A stretch of 39,185 nucleotides of DNA from Syntrophorhabdaceae bacterium (GCA_035541755.1 DATKMQ010000130.1:1-39185); one strand, 5' to 3'. Shown: positions 25,204 to 34,386, counted from the stretch's first letter. Translations and numbers: made by a program. Notes: generated from the sequence alone by a model not told the origin.

Positions 25204-25219
25204 GAACATCCGGATGTTC
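25204..25219. promoter_or_regulatory. Perfect 16-bp palindrome (possible operator)
   Basis: GAACATCCGGATGTTC is its own reverse complement without a spacer. It lies 29 bp after the DUF169 stop and 124 bp before the SDR 2 start. No T-tract follows, so it is more like a binding site than a terminator. No other copy was found. Confidence 0.45.
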
Positions 25220-25342
25220 CATGGCGCGGTTTTAATAACAGGTTCTTTTTTGGAAATGAGTGATGGTTACTGAAGGAAAATTCTTGAGACTGCGTCGGCA
25301 GAAGCATCGGAGTTTTCTCGAGATTAAGCAAGGAGGAAGAGA

Positions 25343-26185
25343 ATGGATTTAAAGGGAAAAGTAGCAATTATAACGGGCGGAGGAACGGGTATAGGAGAAG
25401 CAATTGCCAGGCGTTTTGTGGCAGACGGAGCGAGGGTGTGCATAACGGGCCGTCGCCGTGAAATGCTTGAAAAAGTGGCCGAGTCGCTGCCATCGGATAA
25501 AATCAAGACCTGTCCGGCGGATGTGTCCGATCCAAATGATGTGGAACGGATGGTAGAAACGGCGCTCTCTTTTTCCGGCGGGTTGCATGTCCTCGTCAAT
25601 AATGCTGCTATGAGTCACAGACCGGCAAGTATTGTGGATCTGGACCCCGCGATATGGACAAAAACGCTCGAAATCAACCTCACCGGTCCGTTCCTGACAA
25701 TGAAAGCTTCCTTACCGCACATGATCAAAACAGGAGGAGGATCCATCATCAATATTTCCTCTCTGGCCGGTATCAGATGCATCCCGGGAAAACCAGCATA
25801 CTGCGCCTCAAAGGCGGGGCTTATCCATCTGACTTTCCAGGCAGCTCTTGACTACGGCCGGTTCCGGATCCGTTGTAATGCAGTCTGTCCCGCAGCTGTG
25901 GAATCCGATATGTTCACGAGTAATATGCAGATATTTGCCAACATGTTGGGAACAGGCATAGAGGACATTTTCTCCCGGTTTTCCAACGATGTTCCTCTTC
26001 ATCGCACAGCGGTACCTGAAGAAGTAGCCGGCCTGTGCAGCTATCTGGCGAGCGACGATTCGTCCTTTACGACCGGTGTGGTTATTCCAGTGGATGGCGG
26101 GGCGTCCATCGTCGATGTTTCAGGCGCTGCCATGAACAGGATCGTTCAAAGCGTAGAAGCAGCCGGTGGAAAGAAAAAAGAGTGA
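25343..26185 (+). CDS. Short-chain dehydrogenase/reductase 2
   Basis: 280 residues, classical SDR. TGGGTGIGEAIA cofactor loop, VLVNNAAMS, Ser139/Ser140 (INISSLAG), Tyr153 and Lys157 (YCASK), CNAVCPAAVESDMF. Arg37 (CITGRRRE) at the end of strand 2 favours NADP(H), in contrast with SDR 1. The C-terminal PEEVAGLCSYLASDDSSFTTGVVIPVDGG is FabG-like, followed by a ~25-residue extension ending in KKKE. AAGGAGG lies 7 nt before ATG. It is placed between DUF169 and flavoprotein 3, consistent with a hydroxyl/keto step next to a C=C step. Confidence 0.9.
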   Translation: MDLKGKVAIITGGGTGIGEAIARRFVADGARVCITGRRREMLEKVAESLPSDKIKTCPADVSDPNDVERMVETALSFSGGLHVLVNNAAMSHRPASIVDLDPAIWTKTLEINLTGPFLTMKASLPHMIKTGGGSIINISSLAGIRCIPGKPAYCASKAGLIHLTFQAALDYGRFRIRCNAVCPAAVESDMFTSNMQIFANMLGTGIEDIFSRFSNDVPLHRTAVPEEVAGLCSYLASDDSSFTTGVVIPVDGGASIVDVSGAAMNRIVQSVEAAGGKKKE

Positions 26186-26309
26186 ACAGACTTCCTGAGA
26201 CAAGTGATGGCAAGGGTATCGCAGCTTGCTACGGTAGTGAGGTCATGAGAGAGGGGTTTCTCAGGCGCGGATATAGTCCGGGTGAACGGGGACAAATAGG
26301 GGTGGGGCT

Positions 26310-27794
26310 ATGAAATCACGGGCAACTTCAAAGAACAACATGGTTGTCACCGACATCGTAGTCATCGGGGGTGGTGGTGGCCTGGCAACCGCCGTAGCTG
26401 CCGCAGAGGCAGGGGCAAAGGTTACACTCCTTGAAAAACGAAAATTGGTCGGCGGAAATACGGCATTGGCAAGAGGGTTAATGGCTGCAGAAAGCCCTGT
26501 CCAGCGCCGGATGAAGATCGATGCGCACGCTGAGGATATCTTCAAGACAGCTATGGCATATTCACACTGGAAGGTTAATCCGGAGATTATCAGGACATTC
26601 ATCAACAAATCCGGAGACACTGTGGCATGGCTGGAAGAGATGGGCGTACGATTTGAAGACGTGCGCAATTTTTATCATAATCAGGTCCCGCAGCTCTATC
26701 ACGTGCCCGAAGGTTACGGGGCGGGTTTGGTGAAAGCATTGACAGCGAGGTGCAAGGAACTGGGAGTACTTATCTTGAGCCGGACCGCTGCCAAAAGGAT
26801 TATGAGGGGGAAAGACGGGATTCAGGGGGTAGTGGCCGTAACGGGCGGCAAGGAAATGAGGATTTGTGCGGATAGCGTAGTCATTGCAACAGGCGGATAT
26901 TCCGGTAATAAGGAGATGTTGAAGAAGTATTGCCCTGAATATACTGAAGACGCCCTGGTAAACGGTATACAACACATGGGGGACGGGATCCGCATGGCAA
27001 TCGAGGCAGGCGCCGCCACAGAAGATTTAGGGAATATCCTCTTTATGGGCCCATTTTTCAAGGGATCATTGCAGGTTTCGGTTGTGTCCGTTGAGTCCAA
27101 TACCGTATGGGTAAACAGAAAAGGTGAACGGTTTATCGACGAATCCACGTATCTTCCGGCAGAGAGCGCGAACGCGCTGAACAGGCAACCGGATAAGATT
27201 TCCTTTACCCTCTTTGACGAAGCAATCAAACAGAGCTTCATCAAAGACGGACTGATGAAAGGTGTTCACAGGTTGTTTCCTCCAGGCAGCAAAATGGCCG
27301 AGTTTGATAAGCATTTGCGAAAAGAGGCAAAGGAAGGACAGGTGAAGATAGCACATTCATGGAAGGAAATAGCCGGCTGGATTGGGGCCGAAGCTCATGT
27401 GCTCGAGAAGAACGTTATAGCTTACAACAAATCGTGCGATCGAGGATACGACGATTTGTTTTACAAAAACCGCAGGTATCTCAAGCCTCTGAGCACGCCT
27501 CCGTATTACGCTATCAGGTGCCATCAGGCCTTTCATGGTACCATCGGAGGCATCAAGGTCAACCAGAACATGGAGGTGCTGGATAGGCGGGACCACCCTA
27601 TCTCGGGACTTTTCGCCACGGGTAATGACGCCGGCGGTTGGCAATCAGACACCTACTGCTACGTCCTCTCGGGAATGGCCCTCGCCTTCGCCGTTAATTC
27701 GGCCCGTATTGCAGGGGAAAATGCAGCGAGATGCATATCGAACAGACAGGACAGGCCGGATGCGAGTCAAGGCCGTCTGCCCCGGTCGGATTAG
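26310..27794 (+). CDS. FAD-binding-2 flavoprotein 3, with an abnormal C-terminus
   Basis: 494 residues. FAD motif DIVVIGGGGGLATAVAAAEAGAKVTLLEKRK is one glycine shorter than in paralogues 1 and 2. GGNTALARGLMAAESP, GERFIDE, AESANALNRQPDKISFTLFDE and ARIAGENAARC follow, closest to flavoprotein 1. The substrate loop is RCH405QAFHGTIGG: it alone has His in place of Leu before GTIGG, nearer to the HHTMGG of fumarate reductases. After the last family motif it runs about 20 residues further (SNRQDRPDASQGRLPRSD) in a frame that overlaps an SDR-like remnant, so the natural end was probably lost in a deletion. AGGGGTGGGG just before ATG; a second start at 26340 is possible. Confidence 0.78.
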   Translation: MKSRATSKNNMVVTDIVVIGGGGGLATAVAAAEAGAKVTLLEKRKLVGGNTALARGLMAAESPVQRRMKIDAHAEDIFKTAMAYSHWKVNPEIIRTFINKSGDTVAWLEEMGVRFEDVRNFYHNQVPQLYHVPEGYGAGLVKALTARCKELGVLILSRTAAKRIMRGKDGIQGVVAVTGGKEMRICADSVVIATGGYSGNKEMLKKYCPEYTEDALVNGIQHMGDGIRMAIEAGAATEDLGNILFMGPFFKGSLQVSVVSVESNTVWVNRKGERFIDESTYLPAESANALNRQPDKISFTLFDEAIKQSFIKDGLMKGVHRLFPPGSKMAEFDKHLRKEAKEGQVKIAHSWKEIAGWIGAEAHVLEKNVIAYNKSCDRGYDDLFYKNRRYLKPLSTPPYYAIRCHQAFHGTIGGIKVNQNMEVLDRRDHPISGLFATGNDAGGWQSDTYCYVLSGMALAFAVNSARIAGENAARCISNRQDRPDASQGRLPRSD

Positions 27795-27861
27795 TGTGCC
27801 ATGGATCGAGCGCGCACCCCAGAGGAATCCTGAAAAAAAGGAACCTTTCATGGATGGCGGC
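27757..27861 (+). pseudogene. SDR-family C-terminal fragment
   Basis: In a frame different from flavoprotein 3 the DNA encodes MRVKAVCPGRISVPWIE, matching the 'irvNaVcPG-i-TPw' segment that follows the SDR active site, and a little later MDGGVVV, like the terminal 'vDGG' motif. The expected ~50 residues between them are missing. It is not a copy of either intact SDR here. It overlaps the end of the flavoprotein gene and looks like debris from a deletion. Confidence 0.5.
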
Positions 27862-28304
27862 GTGGTCGTGAGAGGTTGGCGCTCCCTGATGACCCTTGAA
27901 TGCACGGCCTGCTCTTTCTGGCCATCCATCCCGATCTTAGGACGCGCTTCAATCCGAGTCCCGGGTTGATGCCTGGTGAAGGATACTGTGATCTGTCCAT
28001 GGTGCTTACTTTTATGATTTATGTCATAGAATCAAATCATTGCATGATCGGGAATCTTCGTGCCATCATGTTGCAGGACGGGAAAGGCGGCCTAGAACTC
28101 CTGCGATCAAAGCGAGCTTGAAGCTTTAGAGCGATTATCAGGGCGGAGACATCTGCAGCTTCTTATCGGTCGCCAGGGATTGATTTCTCCGTGCGGAATA
28201 AGATTATCACGATGAGGCAGTTTGGTTCGAGGAGGGGAATTTTTGAGCATTCCGATGATGGGCAGCGATGCTTCATACGACAAAGAACCGATAAGGAGGT
28301 TGTT
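27862..28304. other. Intergenic region upstream of block C
   Basis: About 440 bp without a supported gene. It carries composite promoter copy 2 (28013-28069) and then an unusually long leader of about 230 nt before the DctP start. No riboswitch fold was recognised in that leader. Confidence 0.4.
28013..28069 (+). promoter_or_regulatory. Composite Crp/Fnr-type promoter element, copy 2
   Basis: TATGA-TTTATG-TCATA at 28013-28028, 7 bp, ATCATTGCAT at 28036-28045, then an 18-bp spacer and CATCAT at 28064-28069. The spacing equals copy 1 throughout, and the downstream TCGTGCCA is also shared. In this copy ATCAT-TGC-ATGAT makes a second small dyad. It drives block C (TRAP, flavoprotein 4, NuoF/NuoG-like genes). 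Confidence 0.7.
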
Positions 28305-29327
28305 ATGAAGAAGACGTGTGTATTTTGTTGTGCAGCAATCTTTGTGTGTTTTGCTTTATTGACCGGCATGTCTTATGGCGCCGATAAAGTCACGAAACTC
28401 GAGTTTGCAAGTTACCTACCGGCTACAGAGGACGTAAGCTTAACATTACAGGAGTGGTGTAAGGAGGTCGAGAAGAGGACCAACGGCCGCGTCACGGTAA
28501 CGTACCATCCGGGAGGCACGCTCGTCTCCATGCCTCAGACGTATGAAGCGGTGACCAACGGAATAGCTGACCTGGGGTTCTCCGCATTCGGTTACACGCC
28601 CGGAAGATTTCCTATGATGGAACTTCTCGATTTGCCCACAGGACTCAAGACCTCCCTTCTGGCTGTCAAGCTGACCCAGGACTACGTCAACAGATTCAAG
28701 CCCAAGGAACTGCAGGACGTAAAGGTCTTATGGTTTACTGCCACCACGCCCGCACTCCTTCATACCAAGAAACCTATCAAAAAGCTCGAAGATCTGAAGG
28801 GCATGAAAATCAGGACTGTTGGCGGGCCGATGGTAGAACTGGTGAAGGATCTTGGGGCAGTGCCGGTGGTCATACCCACTGTTGACACGTACGATGCCGC
28901 GGCAAAAGGGGTCATAGACGGGACTTATTCTGCATGGCCAGGCCTCACGGTCTTCAAATGGGGAGAGGTTTTGCCCTTCACGGTGGAGAATACCCTTACC
29001 GCACCTGCTTCGATTCAATTCGTCGTTATGAACAAGGAGAAATGGAATTCTCTGCCACCAGACATCCAGCAGATTATGGACAAACTATCGGAAGAGTATG
29101 CTGTCAAGACCGCGCAGACCTGGGAACGCATGAGTGCAGAGTCTGTCAACGCTCTGAAGGCGATGAAACACACGATCTCCCCCTTAAGCCGCGCGGAGGA
29201 CGAGCGTTGGTTCAAGGCCATCGCTCCTGTGTACGATACCTATGTAAAGGAAAAGACCGCAAAGGGGCTTCCGGCGTCTGAAGCGTATAAGTTTGTTCAG
29301 GATTGGGTAAAAAAGAACCAGAAATAG
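28305..29327 (+). CDS. dctP: TRAP transporter solute-binding protein DctP (second system)
   Basis: 340 residues from ATG 28305 (AAGGAGG 6 nt upstream; the longer frame from 28191 has none). Signal peptide MKKTCVFCCAAIFVCFALLTGMSYGA. WCKEVEKRTNGRVTVTYHPGGTL, EDLKGMKIRTVGG with Arg170, the carboxylate-binding arginine, and YDAAAKGVIDGTYSAWPGL identify DctP. It is distant from the tandem pair at 17833/18894 and so has its own specificity. It is encoded before its DctQ and DctM, in the order P-Q-M, whereas the first system is Q-M-P-P. Confidence 0.9.
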   Translation: MKKTCVFCCAAIFVCFALLTGMSYGADKVTKLEFASYLPATEDVSLTLQEWCKEVEKRTNGRVTVTYHPGGTLVSMPQTYEAVTNGIADLGFSAFGYTPGRFPMMELLDLPTGLKTSLLAVKLTQDYVNRFKPKELQDVKVLWFTATTPALLHTKKPIKKLEDLKGMKIRTVGGPMVELVKDLGAVPVVIPTVDTYDAAAKGVIDGTYSAWPGLTVFKWGEVLPFTVENTLTAPASIQFVVMNKEKWNSLPPDIQQIMDKLSEEYAVKTAQTWERMSAESVNALKAMKHTISPLSRAEDERWFKAIAPVYDTYVKEKTAKGLPASEAYKFVQDWVKKNQK

Positions 29328-29349
29328 ATAGTAAGGCTCTGGAGGTCTT

Positions 29350-29826
29350 ATGATAATTGAAAGGATTCTGCACAGGTTCAGCGGCTGGATAGAGTCTGTG
29401 GCCGGAGTTGCCCTTATAGCGGTAATGATACTCTCCGGTTCGGATGTGGTAGGCAGGACATTCGGACATCCTATCCCCGGTGCCTATGAACTCATCTCCT
29501 TTGCCGGGGGGATTGTGCTTGGTTTCGCGATCCCGGCGAGCGTTATAGGCAAAGTCCATGTCATTGTGGATATCATTTTGCAGAAGCTGCCAGAGGCCCC
29601 CAAGTCCGTTCTCCATGTGATCTCCCGGCTCATGGGTGCTGGTTTTATGTTCGCGTTAGGATACGCGCTTGTCAAGATGGCAGGCAAGTTCAGAGCCACC
29701 GGCGACTATACGGCGGTCCTCCAACTTCCTTTTTACCCTGTCACCTATGCCATGGGAGGCGCGTTTGTGATAGCCGGTCTTATCCTCATCTTCGAATCAG
29801 TACACCGCGGAGGTTCCAATGGCTGA
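29350..29826 (+). CDS. dctQ: TRAP transporter small membrane subunit DctQ (second system)
   Basis: 158 residues with four membrane helices. GSDVVGRTFGHPIPGAYELISFAGGIVLGFAIPASVIGKVHVIVD is the DctQ core. CTGGAGG lies 6 nt before the ATG. The stop overlaps the DctM start by 8 nt, indicating coupled translation. It is similar in size but clearly different in sequence from the DctQ at 15803, so the two systems are not recent duplicates. Confidence 0.9.
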   Translation: MIIERILHRFSGWIESVAGVALIAVMILSGSDVVGRTFGHPIPGAYELISFAGGIVLGFAIPASVIGKVHVIVDIILQKLPEAPKSVLHVISRLMGAGFMFALGYALVKMAGKFRATGDYTAVLQLPFYPVTYAMGGAFVIAGLILIFESVHRGGSNG

Positions 29827-31126
29827 GGTATTGGTAGGTTGTGCAGGAATTGTCCTTCTCCTCGTTCTCTTTGCCATAGGCGTAGAATTGGCCTATGCCA
29901 TGGGTATCATCGGTCTGGTGGGACTTGTCTATCTGCGTTCGACCAACCCCGCCGTAAGCCTCTTATCAAAGGACTTCTTTGATGCCTTTGCCTCGTACTC
30001 CTTTACGGTGATACCCCTGTTTATGCTTATGGGCCAGATAGCCTTTAACTCAGGCATGGCTGAAGAGCTGTACAAAACGGCCCGAAAATTTATCGGACAT
30101 GTCCCGGGTGGCCTCGCCCTGGCGACTGTGGTGGGCGCAACCCTCTTTAAGGCGATTACCACATCGAGTCTCGCAACCTCAGCCACCTTCTCGTCGGTGG
30201 CGATCCCCGAGATGGACAAATATGGCTATGGCAGGAAGCTTTCAACCGGTGTTGTGGCAAGCGTGGGTACTCTCGGTTTCTTGATTCCGCCGGCCGGTTC
30301 AATGATCATTATGGCCATGTTGACCGAACAATCCATCGGCAGACTCTTCCTCGCCGGGGCTGTACCCGGTATGATAATAGCGGTCCTATTCTTCTTGACA
30401 GTCGTGGGCTGGTGTAAGATCAACCCGGGTCTTGGCCCGCGAGGACCTGTTTTCACATGGAAGGACCGGATGAGTTCGGTCCCGCAGGTGTTTTGGCCGC
30501 TACTGATCTTTGTCGTGATAATCGGAGGGTTGATGGCGGGATTCTTCACGCCCACTGAGGCGGGAAGCATTGGCGCCATAGCCCTGATTATCCTTACCGT
30601 ATTGAAGCGCGATCTGAACTTCCCGGCCTTTACGAAATCGGTCAGGGAGTCGCTACGCATGTCCGCAATGATACTTATGCTGCTATCCGGCTCGGCCGTG
30701 CTTGGCCATTTCGTTGAGATGGCGAAGATTCCAGCCCTTGTTGCGGAGTGGACCGTTTCTTTGGCCCTACCGCGGAGCGTCATCATGATCCTCATCATCT
30801 TTATATATCTTTTGGGTGGATCCTTTATCGATGACCTGGCTTTTATGATTCTTGCGACTCCTATATTCTTTCCCGTAGTATTAAAACTTGGTTTCGACCC
30901 GGTATGGTTTGCAGTCATCATCGGAGTGTCGCTGATGATCGGTGTCATTATACCCCCTGTGGCAATTGCGGTATTTGTGGTGGCAGGTATCACCAAGGAA
31001 TCGATGGGACTTGTATATAAGGGGTGCGCCCCGTTTCTTATTGCACTTGTTCTGGTTCTTGGGCTCCTGTTCGTCTTTCCGGGGCTTGCAACGTGGTTAC
31101 CGTCCGTTCTCATGAAAGTATCATAG
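29819..31126 (+). CDS. dctM: TRAP transporter large membrane subunit DctM (second system)
   Basis: 435 residues, about 12 membrane segments. FTVIPLFMLMGQIAFNSGMAEELY, ITTSSLATSATFSSVAIPEM, GFLIPPAGSMIIMAMLTEQSIGRLFLAG and SLMIGVIIPPVAIAVFVVAG are the DctM signature blocks. The usual SG-tGS-ADa-a-G motif is modified to KAITTSSLATSATFSSV, typical of a DctM subgroup. It forms the second Na+/carboxylate symporter with the preceding two genes and is followed after 66 bp by flavoprotein 4. Confidence 0.93.
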   Translation: MAEVLVGCAGIVLLLVLFAIGVELAYAMGIIGLVGLVYLRSTNPAVSLLSKDFFDAFASYSFTVIPLFMLMGQIAFNSGMAEELYKTARKFIGHVPGGLALATVVGATLFKAITTSSLATSATFSSVAIPEMDKYGYGRKLSTGVVASVGTLGFLIPPAGSMIIMAMLTEQSIGRLFLAGAVPGMIIAVLFFLTVVGWCKINPGLGPRGPVFTWKDRMSSVPQVFWPLLIFVVIIGGLMAGFFTPTEAGSIGAIALIILTVLKRDLNFPAFTKSVRESLRMSAMILMLLSGSAVLGHFVEMAKIPALVAEWTVSLALPRSVIMILIIFIYLLGGSFIDDLAFMILATPIFFPVVLKLGFDPVWFAVIIGVSLMIGVIIPPVAIAVFVVAGITKESMGLVYKGCAPFLIALVLVLGLLFVFPGLATWLPSVLMKVS

Positions 31127-31192
31127 GGGATAGTATCGCCGGGTCAGTATGAGGAGTGAAAATTTGAATTTGCCGGCCACTGGAGGAGAAGC

Positions 31193-32641
31193 ATGATAGG
31201 AAATAAGGAACAGACCGATGTGATAGTGATTGGTTCGGGCGTGACCGGGATGGCTGCTGCGGTCACCGCCGCAGAGGGAGGCGCGAAAGTCATCGTTTTT
31301 GAGAAGCAGCAGTCCCTGGGAGGGACTTCGAACTTCTTCTCCGGTCTATTTGCAGTGGAAACGGAGAGACAGCGGATAAATTACATAACGTACAGCCGGG
31401 ACGAAGCTTTCAAGAATATCATGGAGTATAGCCACTGGCGAGCTAATGCACGGCTCGTCAGGGCCGTCGTGAACGAATCCGCCGAGACCGTCGCCTGGTT
31501 TATGCATTATGGGGTCGAGTTCAGACCGGAAACAATTAACATGCCCGAGTCGCCCCGTACCTACCACCCCGTGAAAGGGCAGGGTGCATCGATCATAAAG
31601 GCTCTTGCCACAGCGGGCAAAGAGAGAGGTGTGCGATTCGAACCGGGTGTGACAGTGCGAAGGATTGTCAAGGAGGGCGGCAGGATAGCCGGTGTCGTTG
31701 CTGAAAAGAACGATGAGGAGATTGAATTTGCTGCCAGGGCGGTGATCATCGCGAGCGGCGGCTACGCGAACAACAAAGAATGGATAAAAAAATACTGCGG
31801 TTTCGATCTGAACGTAAACATGACTCCAATCGGCAACGTTGATAAGATGGGTGATGGCATACGCATGGCCTTCGAGGCCGGCGCGGCCGAGGAGGGTCTC
31901 GGTGTACTGGAAACCTTTAGCGCGGGGCCATTCGGACCGGATTATGTTTTGAAAGGATCGCTTGAGATGGTCGGCGCTCAGCCTGACCTGTGGGTCGATC
32001 CGCGTGGAGAAAGGTACTGCGACGAAAGTGTCTCTTTCTACGACACCTCCATGGGCAACGCCAGCGCGCGCTACAAAGAAGGATTTACTTACAGGCTCTC
32101 GGACGACTCGATTCTGCAAATCCTCATGGAGAAGGGAATCGAGAAACAGGTCGGGATGGACAATCCTGTGGGAACACGGCCCGTCGATTTTGCCAGAGAG
32201 TTAAAGGCTGCTCTCGAAAGAGGCAGTACCGATGTGTTTGCCGCGGACTCGATCGAGGAGCTGGCCGAAAAGATGGGTGTTGAGAAAGATGTACTGAAGG
32301 CAACCGTTGAGGAGTACAATAACTTCTGTGCTCGCGGCCACGATGAACTCTTTGCCAAAGATCGAAAATACCTGCGTCCACTCAAAGGGCCGAAGTTCTA
32401 CGCCATCAGAGCCCGATGTATATTTCTCGGAACCCTTGGCGGCATCAAGATTAATCACCGGGCGGAGGTAATCGATAAAAAGGGCAATATAATCCCAGGT
32501 CTCTATGCGGGAGGATTCGACGCAGGCGGAATGTGGGGAGACAGTTACTGCATTAAAGTCTCCTCAGGCCTTTCCGCGGGATTTGCAGCAAATTCAGGCC
32601 GCATAGCTGGCAAGAACGTGCTTAAATACCTGGGCAGTTAG
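31193..32641 (+). CDS. FAD-binding-2 flavoprotein 4, most divergent paralogue
   Basis: 482 residues. FAD motif VIVIGSGVTGMAAAVTAAEGGAKVIVFEKQ, GGTSNFFSGLFAVE, AVIIASGGYANNKEWI, GERYCDE and SGRIAGKNVLKY are all present. It is soluble. Where the three sister proteins have CH before the substrate loop, it reads RAR408CIFLGTLGG, so the shared histidine is Arg. The central cap also differs (FYDTSMGNASARYKEGFTYRLSDD). It therefore probably handles a different compound, the one imported by the second TRAP system directly upstream. CTGGAGG lies 7 nt before the ATG. It stands immediately before the NuoF/NuoG-like genes, the likely electron partners. Confidence 0.82.
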   Translation: MIGNKEQTDVIVIGSGVTGMAAAVTAAEGGAKVIVFEKQQSLGGTSNFFSGLFAVETERQRINYITYSRDEAFKNIMEYSHWRANARLVRAVVNESAETVAWFMHYGVEFRPETINMPESPRTYHPVKGQGASIIKALATAGKERGVRFEPGVTVRRIVKEGGRIAGVVAEKNDEEIEFAARAVIIASGGYANNKEWIKKYCGFDLNVNMTPIGNVDKMGDGIRMAFEAGAAEEGLGVLETFSAGPFGPDYVLKGSLEMVGAQPDLWVDPRGERYCDESVSFYDTSMGNASARYKEGFTYRLSDDSILQILMEKGIEKQVGMDNPVGTRPVDFARELKAALERGSTDVFAADSIEELAEKMGVEKDVLKATVEEYNNFCARGHDELFAKDRKYLRPLKGPKFYAIRARCIFLGTLGGIKINHRAEVIDKKGNIIPGLYAGGFDAGGMWGDSYCIKVSSGLSAGFAANSGRIAGKNVLKYLGS

Positions 32642-32705
32642 GCATGCCGTCTCGGACATCCCGTTTTTTCATTCCGACTGCGTTCACCGAGATGCTTGTT
32701 GAACA

Positions 32706-34361
32706 ATGAATTTTGAGCAAGTCACAAAGAAAGCCTACTTTCAGTACCATTTCCGCGCTGATGCACCGTGTGTCCGGGTAACCGTTGCCGCTGCCCCTGA
32801 GGTAGATGTTTCCGAACAGGTTACCCTCTTCAAGAAATGGTCCGAAAAGGACGGCCGACATAGAAGGGTCATCACTGGTGGATCATTCGGGTATTACGAC
32901 CTTGAGCCGCTGGTGATAATCGAAAAGCCTGGCCGTTCCACTATTCTGTACCCTCATGTCACCGCAAACCTTGCGTTTGAGCTTATTCCGGATTGTATTG
33001 AGGGGGACGACCCGAGACCTGATCTCGCCTTATGCCTCTTGGGGGGCGAAGAGATTCGCGGTATCCCGACGTGCCAGGCCTTACCCATGTTCAGCCTTCA
33101 GAAACGTGTTGCCTTGCGAAATTGCGGCCGTGTTGACCCTGAGAATATCGACTCTTACATAGCTGGCTGCGGAGGCTACGCAGGCCTTTCGGGGGCGCTG
33201 GACATGAGCCCGTTCGACGTTATGGAGGAAGTAAGGCGATCCCGTCTGAGAGACAGGCGGGATGGGCAGCCGACGGTTGAGAAGTGGAAGATTGTTCGCG
33301 ATGCCGGGAAAGACGAAAAATATGTCATCTGTAGCGCCGTCGACAGCGATGCTCAGGCACGGACAGCGAGACTTCTTCTGCAGTCAGACCCTCACACGGT
33401 TTTGGAGGGTATGTTGATTACCGCCAATGCTGTGGCGGCCTCGCGGTGTATCGTCGTAGTGCCTTCAGGAGATGATGACACACTGAAAAAGCTCAGAAAG
33501 GCACTCGTGCAAATGCGGGATTACGACCTCGTGGGCGAAGACATCCTTGGCTCCGGCTTCAGTTGCGACATAGAAATCAGGGAGATGGCGCCGTCGCTTT
33601 TGTCAGGTGAAGAAAGCGCTCTTTTAAGTTGGCTGGCAGGCGGCCAGCCTGTTCCAGAGCCGCGGAATCGCCCTGGTATGCCGCCGCTTCTCTGGGGTAA
33701 GCCAGTTATCGTCAACGACGCGGAAACCCTGGCAAATGTGGCTGCGTTCCTTCAGAGAGGTGCCGCGTGGTTCGCTGGCATAGGTACTACCGCAAGCGCG
33801 GGATCAAAGGTCATTGATCTGGCCGGCGAGATGGTCCATCAGTATACGGTGGAAGTGCCCTTCGGGACTACCCTGAGCGATGTCGTGCGTCAAATAGGGG
33901 GTGTATCGGCCGGCGAACCCATAAAGGCTGTCCAGTTTGGTGGCCCTACCGGTTCATTCTTCAGTGCCGATGATTCTGGCCTCACTATAGACTACGGTAA
34001 CCTGGATGTCACCGGCTCGACCATGGGATCGGGAAGGATCAGCGTGATAGCGCATGACGCCTGCGCCGTGGAGATGACAGAACATGTAATGTCCTATTTG
34101 CAGACGCAGTCTTGCGGAAAGTGTGTTTTCTGCAGAGAGGGGACGCTTCAAATATCGGAGATCCTCGAGGATGTGGCCCGGGGCGAGGGCAGGCCCCAGG
34201 ATATCGATCTTCTGACTGAGCTTGGTGAAGCCATGAGGGCACCTTCCCTGTGCGGCCTGGGTAGAAATGCGTCTAATCCGGTCTTGAGCAGTATAAGACT
34301 ATTTCGTCATGAATATGATGCCCATATCAAGCAAAAGAAGTGCACGCAAGGCCATGATTAA
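32706..34361 (+). CDS. NuoF-like (NADH dehydrogenase 51-kDa type) protein lacking the flavin loop
   Basis: 551 residues. Residues about 175-551 follow NuoF/HndC: LRDxR, KYVICSAVDSDA, DPHTVLEGMLITANAVAA, SGEESALLSWLAG, VNDAETLANVAAF, the SLBB part VPFGTTLSDVV, and the [4Fe-4S] ligands Cys470, Cys473, Cys476 (SCGKCVFCREG) and Cys516 (LCGLGRNA). The FMN/NADH loop GRGGAGFPTG is replaced by DRRDGQPTVE (184-193), and NADESEPG by SAVDSDAQ, so canonical FMN-NADH chemistry is doubtful while the Fe-S site is intact. The N-terminus lacks the four thioredoxin-like [2Fe-2S] cysteines. The start has no clear ribosome site, but an in-frame TGA at 32700-32702 rules out a longer form. It probably pairs with the NuoG/GltD-like protein. 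Confidence 0.78.
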   Translation: MNFEQVTKKAYFQYHFRADAPCVRVTVAAAPEVDVSEQVTLFKKWSEKDGRHRRVITGGSFGYYDLEPLVIIEKPGRSTILYPHVTANLAFELIPDCIEGDDPRPDLALCLLGGEEIRGIPTCQALPMFSLQKRVALRNCGRVDPENIDSYIAGCGGYAGLSGALDMSPFDVMEEVRRSRLRDRRDGQPTVEKWKIVRDAGKDEKYVICSAVDSDAQARTARLLLQSDPHTVLEGMLITANAVAASRCIVVVPSGDDDTLKKLRKALVQMRDYDLVGEDILGSGFSCDIEIREMAPSLLSGEESALLSWLAGGQPVPEPRNRPGMPPLLWGKPVIVNDAETLANVAAFLQRGAAWFAGIGTTASAGSKVIDLAGEMVHQYTVEVPFGTTLSDVVRQIGGVSAGEPIKAVQFGGPTGSFFSADDSGLTIDYGNLDVTGSTMGSGRISVIAHDACAVEMTEHVMSYLQTQSCGKCVFCREGTLQISEILEDVARGEGRPQDIDLLTELGEAMRAPSLCGLGRNASNPVLSSIRLFRHEYDAHIKQKKCTQGHD

Positions 34362-34386
34362 GAGAACGGCCAACAAGGAGTTCTGC

